From: Prevotella sp.
GTDB lineage: Bacteria; Bacteroidota; Bacteroidia; Bacteroidales; Bacteroidaceae
DNA length: 64,000 bases
Assembly (NCBI GenBank): GCA_017471465.1
Contig: JAFUTI010000006.1
Coordinates: forward strand, 62,001 to 126,000
Direction: 5' to 3'
In this document: positions 1 through 9,523 of the stretch, piece after piece
Layout of the letters: each line of letters starts with the position of its first letter
Numbering within the stretch: the stretch's first letter is position 1
Position numbers and translations under genes: made by a program
Notes under the pieces: generated by a model
What the model saw: the letters and a program-made list of their open reading frames with translations, nothing else
Database searches by the model: none
What the model was told of the DNA's origin: nothing

Positions 1-2537
1 CGACCGCATTGCTGTTCCCATCGTATGAGGCGTTCGAAGAGCGAGTGGCGGCAATCGGTGATGCCGATGGCGTTGAGCAACGGGTTGTCCACTTGCGACT
101 CCTGTTCCGTCTGTTGGACGACGGCGGGCAGCTGCTTGTGGTCGCCGATGAGGATGAAGCGGTCGATGCTGTCGCTGGCAAGCAGCCCGACGATGCCCGG
201 CTCCAGAATCTGTGACGCCTCGTCAACAATGGCGAGCGAGAAGTGTTTCAGCTGGAAGATATAGGGCCGTGCCTGTAACATCGATGTAGTGCCGACGATG
301 ATGCGTGTCGTGCTGATGCGTTGGCGTATGTCGTCGAGTTTTGGCTTGTCGCCGAGAATATTTTCCAGCAGGTGGGGCTTGAAGCGCGGGTCGCACGACG
401 TCTCGTTGCCAATGCGCAGGTAGTCGTGTGCGGCATCGTCGAGCATGGCGCATATCTCATCGACGGCTCTGTTGGTATAGCTCATCAGCAACAGGTCGCC
501 TTCCGTCTCGTCGACGATGAAGCGCAGGGCCATCGACGTCTTTCCCGTGCCCGGCGGGCCTACCAGCAGGAAGTAGTCGCGGGCTTGTTTGGCCTGCAGC
601 ACGATGTCGTCGTAATGCGGGTTATAGGTGTGCGACAGTTGCAGGCTAGTGTCCTGCCGTGGTATTCGCTGTCCCAGCAGCAAGGCGCGCCTGTCGTTAC
701 TGGCCGTAGTCAGCTGGTAGATGCTTTTCAGTGCACTCGTCGTGTTCTGGTCGCTGCCGGCGTGTTCGATGGCCCACGGTCCTTGGTTCATCACGTCGTC
801 GGCCTCTACGCCCTCATTCAGTTTCACTTTCACCCCGTCAGGCCCGATGTCCTCTAACGTACCTTTATATAAGACGGCTTTCCTCACGTCAGGTTCGTCG
901 CCGTCGTAGTTGTAGAGGTAGACCATGTCGCCGCGTCGAAAGTTGAGGGTAGGCGAGGGCTCGTTGCTGAGGATGATGTTGCCCGTCTCCATCTTTTCTG
1001 TCAGCGGCATGTTCCATAGGTCGCTGACAGCACCGCCCTGTCCTTCCTGACGTCCCACCTTGGCAAGCAGTTGTTCACGGTAGACGAAGGTCATCATCCG
1101 CTCCACGTAGGCCTGCTCCAGTGGCGATAGTGTTGCCAGCTGTTGTGTGAAAGCCGTCAGCTGAGGCTCGATATAGCGATAGTAAAAGCCGTCTTTCTTG
1201 GCACCGGCGTAGATGGTGTCGGCCGACAACGACGGGAAGATGCGGCCAAAGCCCTCGCGAGCTATGAGCAGGTCGGTGGCGACAATTTGGTTGCGCAGAC
1301 GGATGGCCTCGTGGAACAGCTCACGGTAGAAGTTGACGTAGAGCAGTCCGCGGCGTGCAGGATAGCGCGAATAGAGCAGTCGGATGTCGACCTGCGAGTC
1401 GGTGCGTCCGAAGTTATAGCGCAGGATGCCGTAGTAGAGCAGCAACTGCACGTAGTGGTCTTCTTTGTGGTGGGCTGTCTGTCCGTCGACGGCTTGTTCT
1501 ATGTTATAGTTCTTTCCTGACTTTTGCTCCACCAGCAGCCGCATATCGCTGGTCATCAGGTCGACGCGTCCTTGGATTCCCAGCTGTTCGCAGACAAACG
1601 ACGGTTCGAGGAGTGCGTGTTGGCGGTCATAGCCATGGTCGAAGAGCAGTGCCACCGTTTCCTTGATATTGGCGGCCTGTTGCCGGGCATCGTCAACGAA
1701 GGCGGCGGCGTTGAAGTCGTCGCAGGTCGTGAATTGCAAAGCCTGTTTGCGAAAGAAACGGTTCATCGTATCGGCCGTTGTACCAGGCTGTTCGTTGACA
1801 ATGTCGTCAAGTGCAGCGCCGGCGAAATTACCGAGCAGGATAGCCTGCGTATTGCTGTGAGGCTTCAGCCGCTCCACGGTGTAGAGCAGCGGGTGATGAC
1901 CGTATTCCGACTGGAAGCAGCGGGCGATGGCTGAGACATCGACGAGAAAGTCGGGTTCGACAATGATGAGCGACGGGCTTACGCTGTCGCCGTCGACATG
2001 GCTGTCGAGCAGGTTCAGCTGCATCCCCTGTCGCAGTATCTTCCTTAGATATTCGTGGCCGCTGTAGTCTATGGTGATGCGCCAGCCGTCGGTCGTTTCC
2101 GCCAGGATAGTCTGCTGGTCCCACTGGCTGACGATGCAGCGTATGTAACGGGCGTTTACCGTAGGTTTGACGGCTGACTTTCTGGCGTGGTGGGGTATGA
2201 GCTCTACCAGCCCCTCGGGTACATCGGCCTTGAAGACAGCCGAGACAAACAGCGTCAGTATCCTCACGTCGTCGAGCCATTGCTCCTGGTCGGGGACGTC
2301 GCGGTGGTTCGACCGTCGCCGCATCTGCTGAACGGCGATGCGGTCGACCGTCGACATTCCGCTGTGCTTACAGAGATAGTCTACCTGCGAGAAGAGGTTG
2401 CCAAAGCCCGTACCAGCCGTCTTCAGTCCCTCGGTACAGCAGAGCACCAGCGTCTCGTGCATGAAGCGCAGGGCCGGCAGCGACGGCACCGAAGTGGCCA
2501 GTTCCGTGCATCGTCCGTAGAGTTCGTCAATGGTCAT
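1..2537 (-). CDS. Dna2-like nuclease-helicase (SF1 AAA helicase), 3' end outside window
   Basis: The first 845 residues are visible; the C-terminus lies beyond the window start. A Cas4/Dna2-type PD-(D/E)XK nuclease motif appears at D326 and E337-x-K339 (GRVDLM...VEQKSG). It is followed by an SF1 helicase core with Walker A GPPGTGKTS (residues 660-668) and Walker B VDEASQ (D772, E773). This order, nuclease before a DNA2/NAM7-type helicase, is that of Dna2-like enzymes that unwind and trim DNA ends, so a role in repair or RNA/DNA processing is likely. The start at 2537 is the only ATG close behind a TAnnTTTG element (minus strand, 2542-2549), giving an almost leaderless message. It is divergent from the aldo/keto reductase. 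The exact biological role cannot be told from sequence. Confidence 0.85.
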   Translation of the reverse strand, partial: MTIDELYGRCTELATSVPSLPALRFMHETLVLCCTEGLKTAGTGFGNLFSQVDYLCKHSGMSTVDRIAVQQMRRRSNHRDVPDQEQWLDDVRILTLFVSAVFKADVPEGLVELIPHHARKSAVKPTVNARYIRCIVSQWDQQTILAETTDGWRITIDYSGHEYLRKILRQGMQLNLLDSHVDGDSVSPSLIIVEPDFLVDVSAIARCFQSEYGHHPLLYTVERLKPHSNTQAILLGNFAGAALDDIVNEQPGTTADTMNRFFRKQALQFTTCDDFNAAAFVDDARQQAANIKETVALLFDHGYDRQHALLEPSFVCEQLGIQGRVDLMTSDMRLLVEQKSGKNYNIEQAVDGQTAHHKEDHYVQLLLYYGILRYNFGRTDSQVDIRLLYSRYPARRGLLYVNFYRELFHEAIRLRNQIVATDLLIAREGFGRIFPSLSADTIYAGAKKDGFYYRYIEPQLTAFTQQLATLSPLEQAYVERMMTFVYREQLLAKVGRQEGQGGAVSDLWNMPLTEKMETGNIILSNEPSPTLNFRRGDMVYLYNYDGDEPDVRKAVLYKGTLEDIGPDGVKVKLNEGVEADDVMNQGPWAIEHAGSDQNTTSALKSIYQLTTASNDRRALLLGQRIPRQDTSLQLSHTYNPHYDDIVLQAKQARDYFLLVGPPGTGKTSMALRFIVDETEGDLLLMSYTNRAVDEICAMLDDAAHDYLRIGNETSCDPRFKPHLLENILGDKPKLDDIRQRISTTRIIVGTTSMLQARPYIFQLKHFSLAIVDEASQILEPGIVGLLASDSIDRFILIGDHKQLPAVVQQTEQESQVDNPLLNAIGITDCRHSLFERLIRWEQQCG

Positions 2538-2571
2538 GGCGCAAAATTACGAAAAAAATGTGAAAGGCGTC

Positions 2572-2601
2572 TTGTTAATTCTAAATAATTTCCTATCTTT
2601 G
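2572..2601 (+). promoter_or_regulatory. Bacteroidetes-type promoter of the aldo/keto reductase
   Basis: TATCTTTG at 2594-2601 matches the TAnnTTTG -7 element. A TTG at 2572-2574 lies 19 bases upstream at the -33 position. The start codon at 2633 follows about 25 bases after the expected transcription start. Confidence 0.7.
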
Positions 2602-2632
2602 TGCTCACAAACTCATAAAAACCTATCAGCTC

Positions 2633-3604
2633 ATGGAAAACTATTTTGCCGACCCATTGCGCTATGACGGTGGTATGCAGTACCAGCGTTGCGGCCGCTC
2701 GGGTGTTCTGCTGCCGAAGGTGTCGCTCGGTTTCTGGCACAATTTCGGTGGTGTCGACTCTTACGAGCGTAGCCGTGAGATTACCCATTATGCCTTTGAC
2801 CACGGCATAACCCACTTCGACCTGGCCAACAATTACGGTCCGCCTTACGGCTCGGCCGAGGAGACAATGGGCCGGCTGATGGACGACAGTTTCCGACCTT
2901 ACCGCGACGAACTGTTCATCTCGACGAAGGCAGGCTATGACATGTGGGCCGGTCCTTACGGCAATTGGGGTTCGCGGAAATATCTGATGGCAAGTCTCGA
3001 CCAGTCGCTGAAGCGTATGCACCTGGACTACGTCGACCTCTTCTACAGTCACCGTTATGACCCTGAGACACCGTTGGAGGAGACGCTGCAGGCACTGGTC
3101 GACATCGTCAAGGCCGGCAAGGCCCTTTATGTAGGTATCTCACGCTGGCCGTTGGAGGCTACGCGCTTTGCCTTCGACTATCTGAAGCATCGCGACGTGC
3201 CCTGCCTCATCTATCAGGGGCGTCTGAATATGCTCGACCGTGAACCGCAGGCATCGGGCATCCTCGACCTCTGCCGTGAGCAGGGCGTGGGCTTCATCTC
3301 GTTCTCGCCATTGGCGCAGGGGCTGCTTACCGACCGTTATCTGAACGGTATTCCTGAGGATTCACGCATGTCGAAGGGTAAGTTCCTGAAACCGGACATG
3401 CTGACCGACGAGGTGCTTGAGAAGATACGGCACTGGAACACGGTGGCGCAGAGCCGTGGGGAGACACTGGCAGAGATGGCCCTGGCCTGGATCCTGCATC
3501 AGACGGGTGTCACCTCTGTGCTTGTAGGCGCCAGTTCGACACAGCAGCTACAGAAGAATCTGAAATGTGTGGGTGCTGCCCCATTCGAAAACGAGGAGCT
3601 TTAA
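2633..3604 (+). CDS. Aldo/keto reductase, YghZ/GPR family
   Basis: This is a 323-residue NADPH-dependent oxidoreductase of the aldo/keto reductase superfamily, which reduces aldehydes to alcohols. The catalytic tetrad is visible as D63 and Y68 (FDLANNYGPPYG), K99 (FISTKAGYD) and H140 (DLFYSHRYD). The GYDMWAGPYGNWGSRKYL stretch and the overall length resemble the E. coli YghZ (L-glyceraldehyde 3-phosphate reductase) group; the exact substrate is inference. It is monocistronic, with its own promoter and a strong hairpin overlapping the stop codon. Confidence 0.9.
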   Translation: MENYFADPLRYDGGMQYQRCGRSGVLLPKVSLGFWHNFGGVDSYERSREITHYAFDHGITHFDLANNYGPPYGSAEETMGRLMDDSFRPYRDELFISTKAGYDMWAGPYGNWGSRKYLMASLDQSLKRMHLDYVDLFYSHRYDPETPLEETLQALVDIVKAGKALYVGISRWPLEATRFAFDYLKHRDVPCLIYQGRLNMLDREPQASGILDLCREQGVGFISFSPLAQGLLTDRYLNGIPEDSRMSKGKFLKPDMLTDEVLEKIRHWNTVAQSRGETLAEMALAWILHQTGVTSVLVGASSTQQLQKNLKCVGAAPFENEEL

Positions 3605-3618
3605 AGGCTCCTCGTTTT
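3588..3618. terminator. Bidirectional intrinsic terminator
   Basis: A perfect 12-bp stem (3588-3599 with 3607-3618) and a 7-base loop contain the reductase stop codon. The stem begins AAAA and ends TTTT, so it can stop transcription from both sides. It separates the plus-strand reductase from the end of the eight-gene minus-strand kinase operon. Confidence 0.85.
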
Positions 3619-3628
3619 GGTTTGTGGT

Positions 3629-4753
3629 TTATTGGAATTCACAGAAGTTAGCTTTGCCGGTAGCGCGGTGGTAGAGAACGTATGTGCCGGGCTGTATGGT
3701 ATACACCCTGCACAGCGTACCGTTATCGCTGTTCGACGAGTCGGCCGTCACCGCCTTGTCGACAAGGTCTTCATAGCCGAAGGCAAACTTCTTCTTACGA
3801 CCTACCTTGCGCTGTTCGACAGGCAGCAGAATCGTTTTGCGGTTATCGGCATTGTCGTCCATGACAATCGTCAGCTGGCCGTTCTCCAACTGCAGCACAA
3901 GCGATCCGTCGGTGTCGTCCTCATTGAGAATGAAGATATCGTCGTCCTTTTCCGTAGCGATGGACTTGACGGCCTGACCGTTGAAGTAGATGACACCGGG
4001 CTCAGGGACGAAGTCGGTGACGCCGGCAGCAGAGCTGTACTGGGGATTTGGTTCGCGCAGCAGCTCGGTAATCTGGCTGATGGCCACACGGCTGACTTCT
4101 CCGTTGGTTTCCTGAATCTTCAGGAAACTGCTCTGCTGCTCGTTGCCATAGTTCTGCATGATGATAAGGCCGCGGTAAGTGACGCGCTGTGTGACAACGA
4201 CATCAAGGAATGGTGTCTGCTCCAGAATATCCTTGGAGAGGTCGAGGGGCCGCTTCTCCTGGCTGGCCAGGTCGCTGTTATAGATGGTGTGGCTCTTTCT
4301 GCCGTCCCAGATCTGGATGGACGACCCCAGCGTCTGTCCGGAAACCTGTCCCTCATAGACTTCACCCGCGCGCGTCGTGATGACATCGATGAGTCCTGAG
4401 GTCTGGTCTTCCGGGCGCAGCTCACGCTCAATTCTGGTAACATCGCCGATACTGAAGGTGTAGGTGCGTGGCAGTCCGTCGGCAGCACTGATCATGTTGA
4501 TGTTGTCGAACCGACTGTAACCGGCATCAGCGACAGGTATCATTTCGTCGTCGTCGATTGTGGTACGGTTTCTTGAGCCGCCGATGATTTCCTCGGTATA
4601 GAACTTGATGCATTGTCCCGGCTGCTGACCGGCGATATATCCGGCCACCACCTTGCCGTTCTTCAGCACCAGACGGTCGAAAATCTCTGCTTGTACGGTG
4701 GTGAAGCCTAAAGTGAGTGCCATCAGGGCGATGGCGATTTTGATAGTCTTCAT
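3629..4753 (-). CDS. Exported protein of unknown function, last gene of the FHA/kinase operon
   Basis: The 374-residue product starts with a clear Sec signal peptide (MKTIKIAIALMALTLGF, cleavage probably after VQA). I do not recognise the mature part, which is rich in beta-strand-like segments with a repeated pattern of the form V-x-G-x-V/I, such as LVLKNGKVVAGYIAG, VYEGQVSGQ and TYRGLII. The ATG at 4753 is preferred over one 36 bases upstream because it starts the signal peptide and leaves a 16-base gap after the preceding gene. As part of an operon of kinases, phosphatase, FHA proteins and a protease, it may be a substrate or sensor in the envelope; that is inference only. Confidence 0.75.
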   Translation of the reverse strand: MKTIKIAIALMALTLGFTTVQAEIFDRLVLKNGKVVAGYIAGQQPGQCIKFYTEEIIGGSRNRTTIDDDEMIPVADAGYSRFDNINMISAADGLPRTYTFSIGDVTRIERELRPEDQTSGLIDVITTRAGEVYEGQVSGQTLGSSIQIWDGRKSHTIYNSDLASQEKRPLDLSKDILEQTPFLDVVVTQRVTYRGLIIMQNYGNEQQSSFLKIQETNGEVSRVAISQITELLREPNPQYSSAAGVTDFVPEPGVIYFNGQAVKSIATEKDDDIFILNEDDTDGSLVLQLENGQLTIVMDDNADNRKTILLPVEQRKVGRKKKFAFGYEDLVDKAVTADSSNSDNGTLCRVYTIQPGTYVLYHRATGKANFCEFQ

Positions 4754-4769
4754 AGCGTTTTTTGATGTG

Positions 4770-5783
4770 TTACAATTCGATGCCTTCATTCTTGCCAGCG
4801 CCCTGCTTCTTGACAGGATTCTGTTTCTTGCCGGCGTTCTTGTCGGTCTTTGAAGGACTCGTTTTCGGCTTCTCTCTCTTCTCTACGGTAGCACTGCCAC
4901 TGCCGTTCCAGATGACCAGTCCGTCTACCGACAGCTCATACCGATGGAGGCCACTCTCAACGGGCACGTCGGCTGTCAGGCTGCGCATACTGCGAAGGCC
5001 GGTCATCGAGAGGCTCAGGCGCTTGCCACTATTGCTGATACGTACGAAACGTGCTTCCTTGTCGTCCCAGGCCGGAGGAATAATGGCCGACACGTCGAGA
5101 TGTCCGCTCCTTTCTGTGACCTTACAGTCGACACTGCCTGTCAGGAATCTCAGTATGCCGTACTTGCCATCCTTTTTGACGATAGCCAGTCCGTCGGCAA
5201 AGAGGCCTGCCTCCTCCAGCTGTGCCGGCAGGAGTATGTTGCCGTTTAGCAAGTAGCCTTTCTTGCCGTCCTTCTCAAAGACGGTATAGGCGGTGTTATA
5301 GGCAGGCTTGTAGGGAGTGTTGGTCGTCGGTAAAGGGTCAGGGATGTCTGATGACTGATATTTACCGTCGATGATGTTGCCGTTGGGATCGATAAAGCTG
5401 AACTTGCCTTTTTTGTTGACGACGGGACATTTGTCTTCTGAGAAGAACGACTTCTCCGTAGCGTAGTACTCGCCCCGGAACTGCGTGAAGCTTCCTTCGC
5501 GGTTGATGATGCCTTTGAGCAGGTAGCGGTCGTTAAAATGCGCCAATGACAGGGCATAGCCGTTGGTCAGGAAGGTGATGGAGTCGGCTGTGGTGACGAT
5601 CCTGCCCCTACCGTTGACGATAGCCTGGTAGTTTTGGGTGCTTACCTTGAACAGTTTATTACCGAAAGGCATGACCGACAGGAAATCCGGCCGCGAAAGC
5701 CAACAGACTGTCTGCGCCGTGCCCGACAAGGTCAGGAAGGCGCAGACAGCCGTCAGTGCTATTTGCAGTTTCGTTTGTTTCAT
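4770..5783 (-). CDS. Exported WG-repeat protein
   Basis: The 337-residue protein has a signal peptide (MKQTKLQIALTAVCAFLTLSGTAQ) and repeats of the WG/KWG type. These are seen as G-K-F-S-F-I-D-P-N-G-N-I, D-G-K-K-G-Y-L-L-N-G and D-G-K-Y-G-I-L, where short beta-hairpins alternate with aspartate/glycine turns. The last 35 residues are lysine-rich and low complexity. WG repeats are thought to bind partner proteins, but no enzymatic activity is expected. It lies 10 bases downstream of the FHA-protease gene, so it may be a periplasmic partner or substrate of that protease. Confidence 0.8.
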   Translation of the reverse strand: MKQTKLQIALTAVCAFLTLSGTAQTVCWLSRPDFLSVMPFGNKLFKVSTQNYQAIVNGRGRIVTTADSITFLTNGYALSLAHFNDRYLLKGIINREGSFTQFRGEYYATEKSFFSEDKCPVVNKKGKFSFIDPNGNIIDGKYQSSDIPDPLPTTNTPYKPAYNTAYTVFEKDGKKGYLLNGNILLPAQLEEAGLFADGLAIVKKDGKYGILRFLTGSVDCKVTERSGHLDVSAIIPPAWDDKEARFVRISNSGKRLSLSMTGLRSMRSLTADVPVESGLHRYELSVDGLVIWNGSGSATVEKREKPKTSPSKTDKNAGKKQNPVKKQGAGKNEGIEL

Positions 5784-5793
5784 TCACTAGGTC

Positions 5794-7350
5794 TTAGAGG
5801 GTTTCGTCCTCATACATCTTCTTCAAGAACTTGGCGTGAACGGCTTTCGTTGCAGCGCCGGCAATGCTTGAACCACCCCAGAGCACGCCAACGAGCTGCC
5901 CCTTGGTGTTGAAGACGGGTGAACCGCTGCTGCCGCCGACAGAGTTGGCCTGGAACTCAAAGTCGTACTTGCCGGGCTCCTTGCTGCACTTGGTCTCACG
6001 GATGGTGGGTTCGAGCGACTTCGACTTGTCGTCCATGCCCCATGTGATGCCGGCGGGATAGCCGATGACGTAGAGCTGGTCCTTCAGCGGGTCGAGGCGG
6101 TCGACATAAATATTCTCGGGGTTGAACAGGTAGCTGATCTCCTTCGGCGTCTTCTTGTTGTTGAGCTGGAGGATGGCCAGGTCGATGTCCTTGTTGTCAG
6201 AGACCTTCAGCACGTTGCAGCGCTGGAACTCATCCTCGTGTGTGTAGTAGTTGCCAGGATAGCCGAGCGTGATGAAGTTCAGGGTGCCGCCGATGGTATA
6301 GTGTGACTTGCGTATACGGTCGCAGATGTCGTACACCTTCTTGACGAACGCTTCGCGGGTGATACTTCTTGAGTAGGCGTATTTCAAGACGGTCTGTCCG
6401 AATCCGCTCTCCAGGAACTTGTTGATTTCGCTGTCCTCACGGCTGCGTGGCAGCAGGTCTTCAATCTCTTGGCGGATATCGTCCTCGTCCTCCTTGGTGA
6501 CATACTCCCAGGGCACTGCCACGTGGCGGTTGGTGCCCATACGTCCTAATGAGTCAAGGAAGAAGGCAGTGGCCTGATAGTAAATCTGGTCGTTGAACGA
6601 CAGTTTGCCGTCCCACTGTCCCGGCATGGGGTTGTCTTCGAAGTCGATGACATAGTGGTAGCTGGCACGTACGTAGACGACAGCCGGACGATATTGCTGC
6701 GGGTCGATGTTGCTGGGCTCTTCGGTTGTCGGGTTCAACAGTCCCGGCAGGTAGAGGATACCTGCAATGATGATGGCTGCCAGTGCCACGAGGCCGCCGA
6801 CGATGCCGGCAATCTTACCTGCGCCGCTGCCGGGAATCTGTGGAGCTATCTGGTCGGTGATGTCCTCCGTGCCACAGAGGATGTTGTCGCCCTTCTTGAT
6901 GCGTACGTCCTTGTTGGGGGCAATCTTGATGCCGTTGACCATCGTGCCGTTGCGGCTGCCGTTGTCGCGGATATAGGCCTTGCCGTCCTTGCCGATGCGC
7001 AATGATGCATGGAAGCGGCTCACGGCGGGGCTGTTGAGGATAATCTCGTTGCGGTAGTTGGAGCCGATGTTGTAGACGGCTTTGTAGGCTGTCAGCTTCT
7101 CGGCTGCCGGCACGCGTGCCCAGACGAGTGCCTCGTCGGCGAAGTTCACGCGGTCGCCACGCTGGATGGTTACTTCCTCTCCCGGCTCAATCTTCTTGTT
7201 GCCGACGACGGTACCGTTCTTACTGTTCTTGTCTTCAAGAATAATCTTACCATCGTCGAGGATGGTCATCTCTGCATGGAGAGAGCTGACGTACTGACTG
7301 TTGAGTACGATGTCGCATGACTGCGAGCTGCCAATTCTGAGTAGTTTCAT
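5794..7350 (-). CDS. Double-FHA, trans-membrane, trypsin-like serine protease
   Basis: The 518-residue protein has two FHA domains, at about residues 3-78 (RIGSSQSCDIVL, SSLHAEM, NSKNGT) and 90-165 (SRFHASL, GSRNGTMVNG). One membrane segment follows at 180-204, then a trypsin-like protease domain. The catalytic triad is H276 (TNRHVAVP), D390 (DIDLAIL) and S475 (GGSSGSPVF). FHA domains bind phosphothreonine and must be cytoplasmic, so the protease should face the periplasm. It sits in one operon with two kinases and a phosphatase, which could control the FHA side. This fusion is the core of the proposed inside-out signalling system. Confidence 0.88.
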   Translation of the reverse strand: MKLLRIGSSQSCDIVLNSQYVSSLHAEMTILDDGKIILEDKNSKNGTVVGNKKIEPGEEVTIQRGDRVNFADEALVWARVPAAEKLTAYKAVYNIGSNYRNEIILNSPAVSRFHASLRIGKDGKAYIRDNGSRNGTMVNGIKIAPNKDVRIKKGDNILCGTEDITDQIAPQIPGSGAGKIAGIVGGLVALAAIIIAGILYLPGLLNPTTEEPSNIDPQQYRPAVVYVRASYHYVIDFEDNPMPGQWDGKLSFNDQIYYQATAFFLDSLGRMGTNRHVAVPWEYVTKEDEDDIRQEIEDLLPRSREDSEINKFLESGFGQTVLKYAYSRSITREAFVKKVYDICDRIRKSHYTIGGTLNFITLGYPGNYYTHEDEFQRCNVLKVSDNKDIDLAILQLNNKKTPKEISYLFNPENIYVDRLDPLKDQLYVIGYPAGITWGMDDKSKSLEPTIRETKCSKEPGKYDFEFQANSVGGSSGSPVFNTKGQLVGVLWGGSSIAGAATKAVHAKFLKKMYEDETL

Positions 7351-7369
7351 ATTGTCTAGGTTTTAGATG

Positions 7370-8083
7370 TTACATAATGACGTTTTGGTTGTTGTTCTTC
7401 TGGGCTGGCTGCTGCTTCGGCTGTTGCTGCTTGGGCTGCTGCTTGGGCTGCTGCTGCTTGGCCTTGCCGGCATCCTTTGAAGCGGCCTTGTCCTTCTTGT
7501 CCTGGGTCTTCGGGGCAGCAGGCTTCGGCGTGGGAGCAAATTCCAGGTCCTTGACAGACTTGCCTTTCAGGTCGTCTTCTTTCTCCTTTTTCTTGTCGGC
7601 AGCATCGTCTTTGTCCTGGTCCTGGTCCTTGGGTTTCTGGGTGCCGGTAGTATCCGGTGCCTGACTGCTGGTGCCGGGCGTTTCCGGTGTCGTGGCTGCC
7701 GGCTCCTCGTAGTAGTCGTAGCTGGGAGCCGGTTTCGGCTGTGGCGTGTCTATTACGTTACGGTAGACGATAAGGCCTACCAACAGCAGTAGCAGTACGC
7801 CGAGAATGATGGCTCCCCACTTGTAGTAGACGCCGGGGTTGGGCACCTGTTTCCAGTCGAGCTGGCTGACGTTGGCAAAGCTGACGACATCCTTGCGCTT
7901 GACGGGCACAGGGACGTTGGGGCGCAGTCTGATGCCATTGACGAAGGTGCCGTTCTTGCCCATGTCAACGATTTCCATCTTTCCGAAGGTGGAGATCTTC
8001 AGGATGGCATGCCGACGGCTGATCATATCGTCGTCGATGAAAATCTGGCAGCCGTCACCACGGCCAATAGTGATTGTCTTCAT
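7370..8083 (-). CDS. Membrane protein with N-terminal FHA domain and charged low-complexity tail
   Basis: The 237-residue protein has an FHA domain at residues 4-60 (TIGRGDGCQIFI, SRRHAIL, GKNGTFVNG) and a single membrane segment at about 87-108. The tail is first rich in P, T and E, then in K, D and Q (repeated Q-P-K-Q-Q), and is probably periplasmic and unstructured. The threonines may suit phosphorylation, but they lie on the far side of the membrane from the kinases. It lies between the PP2C and FHA-protease genes with gaps of 12 and 19 bases. Confidence 0.82.
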   Translation of the reverse strand: MKTITIGRGDGCQIFIDDDMISRRHAILKISTFGKMEIVDMGKNGTFVNGIRLRPNVPVPVKRKDVVSFANVSQLDWKQVPNPGVYYKWGAIILGVLLLLLVGLIVYRNVIDTPQPKPAPSYDYYEEPAATTPETPGTSSQAPDTTGTQKPKDQDQDKDDAADKKKEKEDDLKGKSVKDLEFAPTPKPAAPKTQDKKDKAASKDAGKAKQQQPKQQPKQQQPKQQPAQKNNNQNVIM

Positions 8084-8095
8084 ATAATACCGATT

Positions 8096-9520
8096 TTATT
8101 TAATACTCTTCAGTTTCTTGATAAGGGCGAGATAGTGACCTTTGGCCTGGTCGGTGTTGCTTGTCGCAATGCTGTTGCCAAGCTTTTCTATCACATCGTT
8201 GTATATGGCCTTGTTCTTGCTGTCCTTCGACACGAGCTGCTTTAGCTGGTCAATGGCGTTCTTGCGCAGCTGTCTGCGCTCCTTGCCTTCTTTCAGTGTG
8301 CTGGCCTTGGTCAGCGAGGCAATGATGGCACTACGGGCCTTGGATGCTTCGCTGGCAGACTTTTCTGCCTGGGCAGCAGAGCTTTCGGCTTTTTTGGCAG
8401 CGTTCTGGGCTTCCTCTTTAGCCTTTTGGGCCTCTTCGTTAGCCTTTTGTGCCTCTTCTTTGGCTTTTTGGGCTGCTGCCTCTTTCTGGTTAGCGGCGTC
8501 CAACTTTGCGTCGGCCGTCTCCTGTTTGGAGCTGGCCACGTCGTGGTTCAACTTCTGCACCTGACTCTGCAGGTCGGCAATCTGCTTGTCTCTCTGCTCT
8601 ACCTGGTGTTTCAGCTGTTCTATTTCCTGACTCTGGGAGTTGTCACCTAAGAGTTTGCTGGCCAGAAGGCCGTTGGCGATGAGGCTGATCAGCAGGAGGG
8701 CAGCCAGCACACACAGGATAAGTATCGTTCTCTTGCTCATTTTTTCTTTCAGTATGGAGTCTTGTTTTGTTTCTATTAATGCCATCGTGAGATTGTCGTG
8801 GGTGTTCCCGTTGTTGCGGCCCAGCTCGTCGACTTCGATGACGGTGGCGTCGACGGCGCCTGACAGCGACGGCGTCTTGGCGGTCTTACGGATGAGCTCC
8901 TTCTCGGGCAGCATGCCCCAGATGCCGTCGGTACACAGCAGGAAACGGTCGCCGCGTTCGTAGGCCAGCTCGTAGGCCTCGGCCAGCTGCTCTGCCTGTC
9001 CGCCCAAGGCGCGGGTGATGATGTTCGACTGTGACGACAGACGGGCCTGCTCTTCTGTCAGCGTACCGCTGCGCACGAGTTCTGCCACCATGGAGTGGTC
9101 GGCCGTTCGGAAGATCTTGCGACCGCGGCGGAACTGGTAGACACGGCTGTCGCCGACGTGGGCAACGATGGCCGACTGCTTGTTGATGAGCAGGGCGGTG
9201 ACAGTGGTGCCCATCCCCTGTAGCGCCGGGTTCTCCCGGCCTTTTTCGATAATGGTCTTGTGGGCGTACTCAATGGCGTTTTTCAAGGTTTCGAGCCGTG
9301 AGATGCCCTCTGGAGCGTTGACGATATATTCTACGATTTTCTGTACGGCGGTACTTGATGCTAACTGTCCGGCCGGTCCTCCTCCCATGCCGTCGCATAC
9401 CAGGGCGATGAACCCCAACTCCGTGTCGATGAATCCGCATGAGTCTTGGTTCTCAGAACGTCCGCCTTGACGGGTGTCCCAGTATCCGGTGATGGGTAAG
9501 GATGTCTTTATCGGTTTCAT
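8096..9520 (-). CDS. Membrane-anchored PP2C-type Ser/Thr phosphatase with coiled coil
   Basis: Residues 10-250 form a PP2C domain with the metal-binding motifs VCDGMGGG (D43, G44), AHVGDSR (near 121), CTDGIWGML (D198) and THDNLTM (D242, N243). A membrane segment follows at 264-284, then an alanine/lysine/glutamate-rich coiled coil at about 298-400 with a repeated K-A-N/K-E-E-A-Q unit. The phosphatase is cytoplasmic and the coiled coil should be periplasmic. It ends 12 bases before the FHA membrane protein and begins 3 bases after the upstream kinase. It would remove phosphate placed by the two neighbouring kinases. Confidence 0.9.
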   Translation of the reverse strand: MKPIKTSLPITGYWDTRQGGRSENQDSCGFIDTELGFIALVCDGMGGGPAGQLASSTAVQKIVEYIVNAPEGISRLETLKNAIEYAHKTIIEKGRENPALQGMGTTVTALLINKQSAIVAHVGDSRVYQFRRGRKIFRTADHSMVAELVRSGTLTEEQARLSSQSNIITRALGGQAEQLAEAYELAYERGDRFLLCTDGIWGMLPEKELIRKTAKTPSLSGAVDATVIEVDELGRNNGNTHDNLTMALIETKQDSILKEKMSKRTILILCVLAALLLISLIANGLLASKLLGDNSQSQEIEQLKHQVEQRDKQIADLQSQVQKLNHDVASSKQETADAKLDAANQKEAAAQKAKEEAQKANEEAQKAKEEAQNAAKKAESSAAQAEKSASEASKARSAIIASLTKASTLKEGKERRQLRKNAIDQLKQLVSKDSKNKAIYNDVIEKLGNSIATSNTDQAKGHYLALIKKLKSIK

Positions 9521-9523
9521 GTG

